This document shows, in pieces, positions 55,000 to 62,816 of a stretch of 64,000 bases of DNA. The notes under the pieces were generated by a model. That model was given only the letters and a program-made list of their open reading frames with translations, made no database searches and was not told the DNA's origin. The number at the start of each line of letters is the position of its first letter. The first letter of the stretch is position 1. A program made the position numbers and the translations under genes. This DNA is from Prolixibacteraceae bacterium (GTDB lineage: Bacteria > Bacteroidota > Bacteroidia > Bacteroidales > Prolixibacteraceae), in assembly GCA_025355875.1 (NCBI GenBank), contig JANXYV010000132.1:1-64000 (forward strand), written 5' to 3'.

Positions 55000-56187
55000 T
55001 TATGCAACAATATCGGTAACCTGACCTGCACCAACTGTACGACCACCTTCGCGGATTGCAAAGCGAAGACCCGGACTTAAAGCTACTGGGTAGATCAACT
55101 GAACTTCAACTGAAACGTTATCACCTGGCATAATCATTTCGCGACCTTCTGGCAGGTGGATTTCACCTGTAACATCGAGGGTACGGATATAGAACTGCGG
55201 ACGATATTTGTTGTGAAATGGAGTGTGACGTCCACCTTCTTCTTTCTTCAGGATATAAACCTCAGCTTTGAAAGTAGTATGAGGAGTTACTGAACCTGGT
55301 TTTGCAAGAATTTGTCCACGTTTGATTTCTTTTTTGTCGACACCGCGCAACAACAAACCTACGTTGTCACCAGCCTGACCATCATCCAGAATTTTACGGA
55401 ACATTTCAACTCCGGTACAAACTGTTTTACGGCCTTCTGCACCTAGTCCAATCAACTGAAGTTCGTCGCCAGTGTGTATAACACCAGTTTCGATACGACC
55501 TGTTGCTACAGTACCACGACCAGTGATCGAGAATACGTCTTCAACCGGCATCAGGAATGGTTTGTCAATATCACGTGGAGGAAGTGGAATCCAGCTATCA
55601 ACTGCATCCATTAATTCCAGTACTTTTTCTTCCCATTTTGCTTCACCGTTCATTGCACCAAGAGCAGAACCCTGGATAACTGGTGAATTGTCTCCGTCAA
55701 ATCCATAGAAAGTCAGCAATTCGCGTATTTCCATTTCGACAAGTTCCAAAATTTCCGGATCATCAACCATATCCACTTTATTCATGAATACGACCAAACG
55801 AGGTACATTTACCTGACGAGCCAAAAGGATGTGCTCGCGGGTCTGAGGCATCGGACCATCAGTTGCAGCAACTACAATAATTGCACCGTCCATCTGGGCA
55901 GCACCAGTAACCATGTTTTTCACGTAGTCGGCGTGTCCCGGACAGTCAACGTGGGCATAGTGGCGAGTAGCTGTTTCGTACTCAACGTGTGCAGTATTAA
56001 TAGTAATACCACGTTCTTTTTCTTCCGGAGCGCTGTCGATTGATTCGAACGATTTTACTTCACAATAACCTTTTCTAGCCAATACCATAGTAATAGCGGC
56101 AGTCAAGGTAGTTTTGCCATGGTCAACGTGGCCAATTGTGCCAATATTGACGTGGTCTTTGTCCCTGTTAAAATGTGCTTTAGCCAT
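55000..56187 (-). CDS. tuf: Elongation factor Tu
   Basis: [46 protein letters not shown]. Confidence 0.98.
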   Translation of the reverse strand: MAKAHFNRDKDHVNIGTIGHVDHGKTTLTAAITMVLARKGYCEVKSFESIDSAPEEKERGITINTAHVEYETATRHYAHVDCPGHADYVKNMVTGAAQMDGAIIVVAATDGPMPQTREHILLARQVNVPRLVVFMNKVDMVDDPEILELVEMEIRELLTFYGFDGDNSPVIQGSALGAMNGEAKWEEKVLELMDAVDSWIPLPPRDIDKPFLMPVEDVFSITGRGTVATGRIETGVIHTGDELQLIGLGAEGRKTVCTGVEMFRKILDDGQAGDNVGLLLRGVDKKEIKRGQILAKPGSVTPHTTFKAEVYILKKEEGGRHTPFHNKYRPQFYIRTLDVTGEIHLPEGREMIMPGDNVSVEVQLIYPVALSPGLRFAIREGGRTVGAGQVTDIVA

Positions 56188-56228
56188 AACTTGTAATAAT
56201 TTTAAATTATCTTTTTAAACTTCATCGG

Positions 56229-56300
56229 AGCTGGTGGTGAGAATTGAACTCACGACCTCTTCCTTACCAAGGAAGCGCTCTACCCCTGAGCTACATCAGC
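56229..56300 (-). tRNA. tRNA-Thr (GGT)
   Basis: Cloverleaf; anticodon arm CTTCC-TTGGTAA-GGAAG. Confidence 0.93.
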
Positions 56301-56314
56301 AACTAATTATATTG

Positions 56315-56387
56315 AGCGGGAGACGAGATTCAAACTCGCGACCCTTAGCTTGGAAGGCTAATGCTCTATCGACTGAGCTACTCCCGC
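56315..56387 (-). tRNA. tRNA-Gly (TCC)
   Basis: Cloverleaf with GCGGGAG acceptor; anticodon arm TTAGC-CTTCCAA-GCTAA. Confidence 0.93.
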
Positions 56388-56390
56388 AAT

Positions 56391-56457
56391 CAAGTTCCAA
56401 ATTTCAAATTCCAAGTTCAACAAGCAACTTGGAATTTGGAACCTGCAACTTGGAACT
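56391..56457. repeat. Microrepeat hairpin island in the tRNA-Gly/tRNA-Tyr spacer
   Basis: CAAATTCCAAGTT / AACTTGGAATTTG 13-bp perfect inverted repeat, 8-nt loop, flanked by degenerate copies of CAAGTTC / AACTTGG heptads. Confidence 0.7.
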
Positions 56458-56463
56458 GTGCTG

Positions 56464-56546
56464 TGGGGAGAGCAGGATTCGAACCTACGAAGACGTACGT
56501 CATCTGAGTTACAGTCAGACCCAGTTGGCCACTTTGGTATCTCCCC
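56464..56546 (-). tRNA. tRNA-Tyr (GTA)
   Basis: Long variable arm; anticodon arm CTGA-CTGTAAC-TCAG. Confidence 0.93.
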
Positions 56547-56551
56547 AAAAC

Positions 56552-56642
56552 AATATTAGAACTTTGAATATCAGAATATTAGAATTTAAAGGATCTCTTG
56601 AATGTTTCTATTTACCATTCTAATATTCAAGATTCTAATATA
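56552..56642. repeat. Microrepeat hairpin island in the tRNA-Tyr/tRNA-Thr spacer
   Basis: GAATATTAGAAT (56574-56585) / ATTCTAATATTC (56617-56628) perfect 12-bp inverted repeat plus extra degenerate copies of the same word. Confidence 0.65.
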
Positions 56643-56657
56643 CCAACCTTTCTTTTG

Positions 56658-56731
56658 AGCCGAATCTCAGATTCGAACTGAGGACCCCGAGATTACAAAT
56701 CACGTGCTCTGGCCAACTGAGCTAATTCGGC
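56658..56731 (-). tRNA. tRNA-Thr (TGT)
   Basis: Cloverleaf with GCCGAAT acceptor; anticodon arm CGTGA-TTTGTAA-TCTCG. Confidence 0.92.
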
Positions 56732-56748
56732 AAAAAAAAGCATAAAAA

Positions 56749-56849
56749 GTGGGTAAGCTTACTGCATCGCACCGCTCAACCATCTACCCTTGCTGTCTTC
56801 CGACCCTGGGGGAATTCGACGGGAGCTAGTCGTACAGGACTTACCCGGC
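56749..56849 (-). ncRNA. ffs: Bacterial small SRP RNA (4.5S type)
   Basis: Minus strand contains CAGGGTCGGAAGACAGCAAGGGTAG (SRP domain IV); terminal GGGTAAG/CTTACCC helix closes the molecule. Confidence 0.85.
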
Positions 56850-56851
56850 GA

Positions 56852-56883
56852 CAAAAGTAGAAAAAAAATGGCTTGTCTGCAAC
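56852..56883 (-). promoter_or_regulatory. Promoter of the SRP RNA-tRNA-tuf transcription unit
   Basis: Minus strand GTTG-N20-TACTTTTG just upstream of the SRP RNA 5' end. Confidence 0.7.
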
Positions 56884-57004
56884 TGAATTCAGATAGCACA
56901 CACGTTTTTTTTGATCCGGAGGACTAATCCTTTCATGTTCAAACCACTATTCAATTAAAAAAATGTTAATCCTGCAAAATAGCTGCACAGTCAATAAAAA
57001 CAAA

Positions 57005-57012
57005 TATATTTG
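57005..57012 (+). promoter_or_regulatory. -7 box TATATTTG upstream of the DUF4199 gene
   Basis: Exact TAnnTTTG, 27 nt before ATG; no clear -33 box. Confidence 0.45.
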
Positions 57013-57038
57013 TTAATCAAAAATCAAAAACATCAACG

Positions 57039-57593
57039 ATGGAACAAAAATCAACCTTTTGGAAATCAGCAATGATTTATGGACTTTACATTGGTATAGT
57101 TATCACGCTTTTTTCGGTTATCCTTTATGTTACAGGTCAGTCTGCAAATAAAACATTGGGGTACATCTCATTTCCGTTATATATTATTTGTATTGTGTTT
57201 GCCCAAATCCATTACCGTAACACTGAACTGAACGGTGAAATCAGTTATGGACAGGCCGTAGGTTTTGCCGCTGCCGCCATGCTTTTTAGCGGAGTTATCA
57301 CTGCACTTTATACAATAATTCTGTATTCATTCATTGATCCAAGTTTGGTCGACCAGATGAAAGCACTTCAGGAAGAAGCCATGCTTCAGAAAGGCATGAC
57401 CGAGGACCAGATTGAGGCTGCAATGTCAATCTCGGCAAAAATGTTTACCCCAGGATGGATGTCGATCATGGGATTATTCGGTTCGGTTTTGATTGGAACA
57501 GTAATATCTTTGGTCTCTTCAGTTTTCGTCAAAAAGCAGCCCAGTGAAGATGCTTTTGAGGAAGCCATGGAAGAAGTTAAATCAGAAGAATAA
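57039..57593 (+). CDS. DUF4199 membrane protein
   Basis: 184 aa, WKSAMIYGLYIGIVITLFSVILYVTG; four TM helices. Confidence 0.85.
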   Translation: MEQKSTFWKSAMIYGLYIGIVITLFSVILYVTGQSANKTLGYISFPLYIICIVFAQIHYRNTELNGEISYGQAVGFAAAAMLFSGVITALYTIILYSFIDPSLVDQMKALQEEAMLQKGMTEDQIEAAMSISAKMFTPGWMSIMGLFGSVLIGTVISLVSSVFVKKQPSEDAFEEAMEEVKSEE

Positions 57594-57598
57594 AATCA

Positions 57599-58558
57599 AT
57601 GGATATTTCCGTAGTTGTCCCCCTGTTTAATGAAGTAGAGTCACTTCCTGAATTGACTACATGGATTGATCAGGTTATGAATGCCAATCGCTTTTCGTAT
57701 GAAGTGATATTGATTGATGATGGCAGTACCGATGGTTCATGGGAATTGATCGAGGAGCTTTGCGTACAGAATTCTTCAATTAAGGGAATCAAATTCAGGC
57801 GGAATTACGGAAAATCGGCTGGTTTATACTGTGGATTTGCTGAAGCAGAAGGAGATGTGGTAATCACGATGGATGCCGACCTTCAAGACAGTCCGGAAGA
57901 AATACCCGAGCTTTTCCGAATGATTACTGAAGAAAAGTACGACCTTGTTTCGGGATGGAAGAAGAAACGATACGATCCGGTACTTTCGAAAAACCTGCCG
58001 AGCAAATTTTACAACTGGACGGCCCGCCGGATGACCGGTATAAAAATCCATGATTTTAATTGCGGTCTCAAAGCCTACCGGAAACAGGTGATCAAAGGCA
58101 TCGAAGTGTATGGCGACATGCACCGGTACATTCCTGTCTTGGCCAAATGGGCCGGTTTTAAACGGATCGGCGAAAAAGTGGTCCAACATCAGGAACGTAA
58201 ATTCGGCTCCACCAAATTCGGAATGGAACGTTTTATCCGAGGGCCACTCGATCTACTTTCGGTCATTTTCATTTCGAAATTCAGCAAACGTCCCATGCAC
58301 TTTTTTGGCGTTTACGGAACGCTTATGTTTCTGATTGGGCTTGCAGCTGCGGTCTGGGAAGGATCGCAGAAATTGATTTTGACCCTCCACAATAAACTGG
58401 CTCCCCGAATCACTGAAAGCCCCTATTTTTATCTTGCCCTCACTGCGATGATCATTGGCACTCAATTGTTCCTGGCAGGATTCCTCGCCGAACTCAATGT
58501 CAGAAACTCTACCGACCGCAACTCCTATTTAATCGATCGAAAAACAAATATCGGATAG
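57599..58558 (+). CDS. Family 2 glycosyltransferase (GtrB/DPM1-like) with C-terminal TM helices
   Basis: VVPLFNEVESLPEL, DDGSTDGSW, MDADLQDSPEEIPEL. Confidence 0.93.
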   Translation: MDISVVVPLFNEVESLPELTTWIDQVMNANRFSYEVILIDDGSTDGSWELIEELCVQNSSIKGIKFRRNYGKSAGLYCGFAEAEGDVVITMDADLQDSPEEIPELFRMITEEKYDLVSGWKKKRYDPVLSKNLPSKFYNWTARRMTGIKIHDFNCGLKAYRKQVIKGIEVYGDMHRYIPVLAKWAGFKRIGEKVVQHQERKFGSTKFGMERFIRGPLDLLSVIFISKFSKRPMHFFGVYGTLMFLIGLAAAVWEGSQKLILTLHNKLAPRITESPYFYLALTAMIIGTQLFLAGFLAELNVRNSTDRNSYLIDRKTNIG

Positions 58559-58633
58559 TTAATTCGGACCAGCCAACTATCGGTTGAAAACAAAAAGGCT
58601 CTAAATTCGTTCTGTCCTAAAACATTTTTTGAA

Positions 58634-59287
58634 ATGGATTCGCAATCGAACAAAATATACCGATCGCTCAGTAAAGGAGAGTAATTAGCCAACAGCATTA
58701 CCCATGGAATAGGTGCCTTGCTAAGTATTGTCGCGCTGATTGTGTTGATTATTGTGGCTGGAAGGCATGGAGATATTTGGCATAGATTAAGCTTCAGTAT
58801 ATACGGGTGTACCTTGATCCTCTTATATTTATCGTCAACGGTTTATCACAGCTTTTCAAATCCAAAAATTAAAAACCTGTTTGCCAGGTTTGATCATGTT
58901 TCAATCTTTTTACTGATTGCCGGAACCTACACCCCGATCCTGCTGACTTCACTTCGCGGAGTTTGGGGATGGACCTTATTTGCAATTATCTGGGCCATAG
59001 CCTTGGTGGGCGCGATAATCCGTTCGGTTTACCTGCACCGGTTCCGCAAATTAATGGTAGGAATCTATTTAATGATGGGATGGATGTTTGTTCTGGCTGG
59101 CAATCAAATCATCCGGAGTTTACCTTCCGAAAGCCTGATTTTCCTGGTACTTGGTGGAATTGCCTATTCCATTGGGGTGATTTTTTATATGTGGCGAAGC
59201 CTTCCTTACAGCCATGGTATCTGGCATTTGTTCGTTTTGGCCGGAAGTGTCCTTCATTTCTTTGCCATCTATTTCATAATCGGCTAA
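58634..59287 (+). pseudogene. trhA: Hemolysin III/TrhA (PAQR-like) membrane protein with in-frame TAA at 58682-58684
   Basis: MDSQSNKIYRSLSKGE-TAA-LANSITHGIGALLSIVALI... in one frame; tracked ORF 58718-59287 lacks the conserved ITHGIGALLS start. Confidence 0.85.
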
Positions 59288-59300
59288 TGCACCAGATTTT

Positions 59301-59382
59301 GTGGTCATTCAATGGTCATTAGAGGTAATTCGATAGTCATTAAGACGCAAAGCAAATGAGTGCCAATGACTATTAATGAACT
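59301..59382. repeat. Microrepeat hairpin island between convergent trhA and merR genes
   Basis: TGGTCATTCAATGGTCATTAG...ATAGTCATT (59333-59341) / AATGACTAT (59365-59373). Confidence 0.55.
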
Positions 59383-60259
59383 ATTTTTCAATAGAAATCC
59401 TCCTGACGAATTCCTGGCTGTTTTTAATGACGGTCACATTCGACGGAAGTTTGGGTTTATAGATGGAAATTTGCCGGCCCGCTACCAAGATTTTGTTTGC
59501 ATTAAAGACGAGGGACAAATTGGCCAGATACTGTTCTAATTCCGGCTTTTCGATTGCAGCAATGAATGAAGTACATACAAAATCGAAACGGGTGCTGATC
59601 AACAGATTAGCCAGATCGCCAAAGGGAACACTCTGACCCAGATAAACACAGCGCAAACCTTCAGATGCTGCCAGATAATTGAAATACAACAAGCCAAGTT
59701 CGTGCATTTCGTTCTCCCTAAGGAAGAATAAAACGGATTTGGCTGTTTCATGACTCTCAAATTTACCGGTCTCCCTGATAAGTCTGTTCCTGATCAGGTT
59801 CGACACGAAATGCTCATGAGCGGCAAAGATTGATCCAGTCTGCCACAATATTCCAATCCGCTCGAACAATGGAAAAACTACCTGCTGAATTGTTTTTGAG
59901 AAGCCAAATTCTGATATAATTTTATCAAGTAATTCGCCGAAACCAAATGTATCCAGGCTGACTGTATGAAACAAAAGCTGTTCGGTATTTTTTTCCGGAT
60001 CCGTAAAATTCCGGTTAATTCGAAGCACTTCCGACTGAAGTTTTTCTTCGTCGAAAGATGCCACATTTGATATTTTATATCCGTTTTTAATCAACATGGC
60101 CACATTCAGGATCCTGCGGACATCATCGTCAGAATACATCCGGATGTTGGTTTCCGACCGGTCAGGTTCGAGCAAACGGTAGCGCTTTTCCCAAATCCTG
60201 ATCGTATGCGCTTTAATTCCGGACAGATATTCGAGGTCTTTGATTGAATAAAGTTTCAT
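59381..60259 (-). CDS. MerR-family regulator with cobalamin-binding (CarH/LitR-like) domain
   Basis: MerR HTH YSIKDLEYLSGIKAHTIRIWEKRYRLLEPDRSETNIRMYSDDDV; W-x9-EH (WQTGSIFAAHEH); ExHxxG (EMHELG). Confidence 0.88.
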   Translation of the reverse strand: MKLYSIKDLEYLSGIKAHTIRIWEKRYRLLEPDRSETNIRMYSDDDVRRILNVAMLIKNGYKISNVASFDEEKLQSEVLRINRNFTDPEKNTEQLLFHTVSLDTFGFGELLDKIISEFGFSKTIQQVVFPLFERIGILWQTGSIFAAHEHFVSNLIRNRLIRETGKFESHETAKSVLFFLRENEMHELGLLYFNYLAASEGLRCVYLGQSVPFGDLANLLISTRFDFVCTSFIAAIEKPELEQYLANLSLVFNANKILVAGRQISIYKPKLPSNVTVIKNSQEFVRRISIEK

Positions 60260-60279
60260 CGATTCATTTTACTAACTTT

Positions 60280-60294
60280 ACTTGTGAAACAAGT
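60280..60294. promoter_or_regulatory. Candidate autoregulatory operator of the CarH-like gene
   Basis: ACTTGT-GAA-ACAAGT perfect palindrome 20 nt upstream of the ATG. Confidence 0.45.
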
Positions 60295-60340
60295 AGTTTT
60301 CGGTTTTGTTTAAAATACCCGGATTTAACATGAACAAAAT

Positions 60341-60378
60341 AAAAAGATCCGGCTGTCAGAGACTGGCCGGATCTTTTT
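60341..60378. terminator. Bidirectional intrinsic terminator
   Basis: AAAAAGATCCGGC-TGTCAGAGACTG-GCCGGATCTTTTT perfect 13-bp stem. Confidence 0.88.
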
Positions 60379-60398
60379 GAAAAACTGTTTCCGTTTTC

Positions 60399-60599
60399 TT
60401 ATTTCGATAAAATCACATCTTCGGTTGGTAAAATAAGTGCCATCCCAAAATAGATCAAAATCGGGTAGGGTTGCGAAAACGTAATGAAGGCAAATGCCAG
60501 CCGAAAGAATACCGGATCGAGTTCGGGGTTCACATAGTTTGAAATTCCGCTGATTACACCAGCAACCAATTTGTCGTTTGAGCGTGTTAACCGTTTCAT
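60399..60599 (-). CDS. Small PspC-domain protein
   Basis: 66 aa, LTRSNDKLVAGVISGISNYVNPELDPVFFRLAFAF. Confidence 0.85.
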   Translation of the reverse strand: MKRLTRSNDKLVAGVISGISNYVNPELDPVFFRLAFAFITFSQPYPILIYFGMALILPTEDVILSK

Positions 60600-60652
60600 A
60601 GCTTTGAATTTTAAGGGTTTCTGTTGTTTCTGTTGTTCGTTTATCTGTCTTA

Positions 60653-60708
60653 TTGCAGGTTTCGGATTGCAGGTTTAAAACCCGAAACCTGTATCTTGCA
60701 ACCCGAAA
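60653..60708. repeat. Microrepeat hairpin island between the two pspC genes
   Basis: CAGGTTTCGG (60656-60665) / CCGAAACCTG (60682-60691) perfect inverted repeat plus partial copies TGCAGGTTT and TTGCAACCCGAAA. Confidence 0.65.
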
Positions 60709-60712
60709 AGCA

Positions 60713-62302
60713 CTATTCCTTCAGTGCAAGTCCTTCCGGGGTCATTTTCCAGGTTTTCCCAGTCATTTCCTTGTTCCAGATATTGTTGATATTATCGAAA
60801 TCGAATTTCAATTGATCGAGGTGATCACCCAAATGGATCATCTTCCCCTCAGGAACTTTTAACGTTACCTGGACTTCCTGATTTCTCCATCTGGATTGAT
60901 TTTTCAGGAAAAAATATGGATCGAGTATCAGAATTGAATCCTTGCTGCTGGTTTTGTATTGAATTTTTTCAAGGTTTTTCTGCACATCTTCTGAGTTTTT
61001 CCCACGTGCACTCTTTTTAATAATCACCGAGAAATCTTTGGCATCGCTAGCTTCGATCCGAAGCTGAGGCTTGCCGGCAAGTATTTTCTCCGGACCAGCT
61101 GCGATCAGGATAAAATCGTTGATCTGTAGGTTATTGTTTTCAACAACCATTCCTGAAGTATTTCCCAATTCAAGGTACAAGGTTTTACAGGTCGGACAAT
61201 CGATAGGTTTTCCGGAGGATGTACTGTTATGCTCACTGAAATTACTGAATTGTCCGGCAGTAAGGGCAATCAGCGAAATAAGTGCGACCAGCCAAATTCC
61301 AAATGCTCCCAGACCAATGAGTTTATTATTGGTTTTATACCTGAAAACCAGCTTGGTACCAAGAAACAGAATGACCAGCAAAGGAATTCCAATCAGCAAA
61401 ACTATCAGAAGGATGGAAACGCCAACCAGGCCAGGATTCATCATCACCCCCAACATACCTGAAAAATCGACTTCGGGATTGATACTGGCGGCTTGAATCG
61501 GAAGAAAAGAATCGCCAATGATAACCGAAATCAGAAAGATGATCAAACCTATAAAGCCAACCAGCATTAAAAGGCTTCCAAAGGCAATGCCTGCCACTCT
61601 ACCAAGCCGTCTGACTAACTCAACTGAAACCTGACCAGCCTTTTGAGCTATCTTTTTGCCTTTCCGGACTGATTCGGACTGGTTAATCTTTGAAAAACTG
61701 TTTTGTACTTCTTTTACTTCCTCCTGAATCGTTTTCTGGATATTTGAAATTGTGGGCTCTTCGCCCTTCATTTCCAGGCGTTGCGTGGTGGTGCGGGCTT
61801 CAGGAACTACGATCCAAAGAACCAGGTAAATAATTGCTGAAATCCCTACTCCAATGAGAGCCAAAAGGACGAAAAGTATACGAATGAAAACCGGATCAAA
61901 ATTGAAATAGGCACCCATTCCGGAACAAACTCCACCCAGAACCCGGTTTTCACCGTCACGGTACATTCGTTTTTTAGTCTTCTCAGTTTTCTCAGTTTTC
62001 TCAGTGGAACAAATATTCCCTGCGGCTTCCATTTCTTCCTGATCCATAAAATCTTCGGGGTTCCCCATCCGGTTGATCACTTCTTCGACCAACATACCAG
62101 TCACAGCTTCCTTTCCCTCTGTGATCTTTTCCTGAAGTAATTCGGCAATCCTTGATTCGATATCCTGCAATATTTCCTTTCCACCAGTCTGGCATTCGAA
62201 GAAGTTGTTCAGCAATTGAAGATAGTTTTGCAGCTTTTCAAAAGCATCTTCCTCAATGTGAAAAACGATGCCGCTAATGTTTATGGTGAGTGTCTTTTTC
62301 AT
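60713..62302 (-). CDS. PspC-domain envelope protein
   Basis: 529 aa; RMYRDGENRVLGGVCSGMGAYFNFDPVFIRILFV; multiple TM segments. Confidence 0.85.
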   Translation of the reverse strand: MKKTLTINISGIVFHIEEDAFEKLQNYLQLLNNFFECQTGGKEILQDIESRIAELLQEKITEGKEAVTGMLVEEVINRMGNPEDFMDQEEMEAAGNICSTEKTEKTEKTKKRMYRDGENRVLGGVCSGMGAYFNFDPVFIRILFVLLALIGVGISAIIYLVLWIVVPEARTTTQRLEMKGEEPTISNIQKTIQEEVKEVQNSFSKINQSESVRKGKKIAQKAGQVSVELVRRLGRVAGIAFGSLLMLVGFIGLIIFLISVIIGDSFLPIQAASINPEVDFSGMLGVMMNPGLVGVSILLIVLLIGIPLLVILFLGTKLVFRYKTNNKLIGLGAFGIWLVALISLIALTAGQFSNFSEHNSTSSGKPIDCPTCKTLYLELGNTSGMVVENNNLQINDFILIAAGPEKILAGKPQLRIEASDAKDFSVIIKKSARGKNSEDVQKNLEKIQYKTSSKDSILILDPYFFLKNQSRWRNQEVQVTLKVPEGKMIHLGDHLDQLKFDFDNINNIWNKEMTGKTWKMTPEGLALKE

Positions 62303-62421
62303 GGGTTTAATTGTTGAAAATGTTTCTGTTGTTTCTGTTGATTGGATTGTTCCTTTCGGACATCAGTTCTGTTTTTTCTGAATCTTTCTTTTTTCCCTTT
62401 TCCTTTTTACTTTTTACTTCT

Positions 62422-62748
62422 TTATCGGTTGTTGATCTGGAAAACTGAGTGAACCAGATCGTTCCATACATTTGCGAGTTCCTGAAGGAAAGATTTGCCT
62501 GTTTCGGTTAGTTCGTAATACTTGCGTGGTGGTCCCTGAAGGGATTCTTCCCAGCGGTACCCCAGGTAACCTTCATTTTTCAATCTTGTCAGCATCGGGT
62601 AGAGTGTTCCTTCCACAACGATCATTTTGGACTTTTCCAGGTTTTGAATGATGTCGCTCACGTAAAGTGGCCGGTTTTCGAGTACCAGCAGTATGCAATA
62701 TTCGAGTACCCCTTTCCGCATCTGTGCTTTTGTATTTTCCAGTTTCAT
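62422..62748 (-). CDS. PadR-family transcriptional regulator
   Basis: MRKGVLEYCILLVLENRPLYVSDIIQNLEKSKMIVVEGTLYPMLTRLKNEGYL. Confidence 0.92.
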   Translation of the reverse strand: MKLENTKAQMRKGVLEYCILLVLENRPLYVSDIIQNLEKSKMIVVEGTLYPMLTRLKNEGYLGYRWEESLQGPPRKYYELTETGKSFLQELANVWNDLVHSVFQINNR

Positions 62749-62816
62749 GATATTGCCCTCCTGAGTTACTTTTTGGTTTATTTTCTACATAGCAGGTTTG
62801 ATTTTTCTTCCTTGAA

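Noticed and set aside
56401-56457. Hairpin as an intrinsic terminator in the tRNA operon
   Set aside because: No T-tract follows the stem on the minus strand and it is flanked by extra degenerate copies of the word; described as a microrepeat island instead
13885-59287. Genetic code reassignment of TAA
   Set aside because: rpoB, rplL and tuf terminate at TAA, so TAA is a genuine stop in this genome
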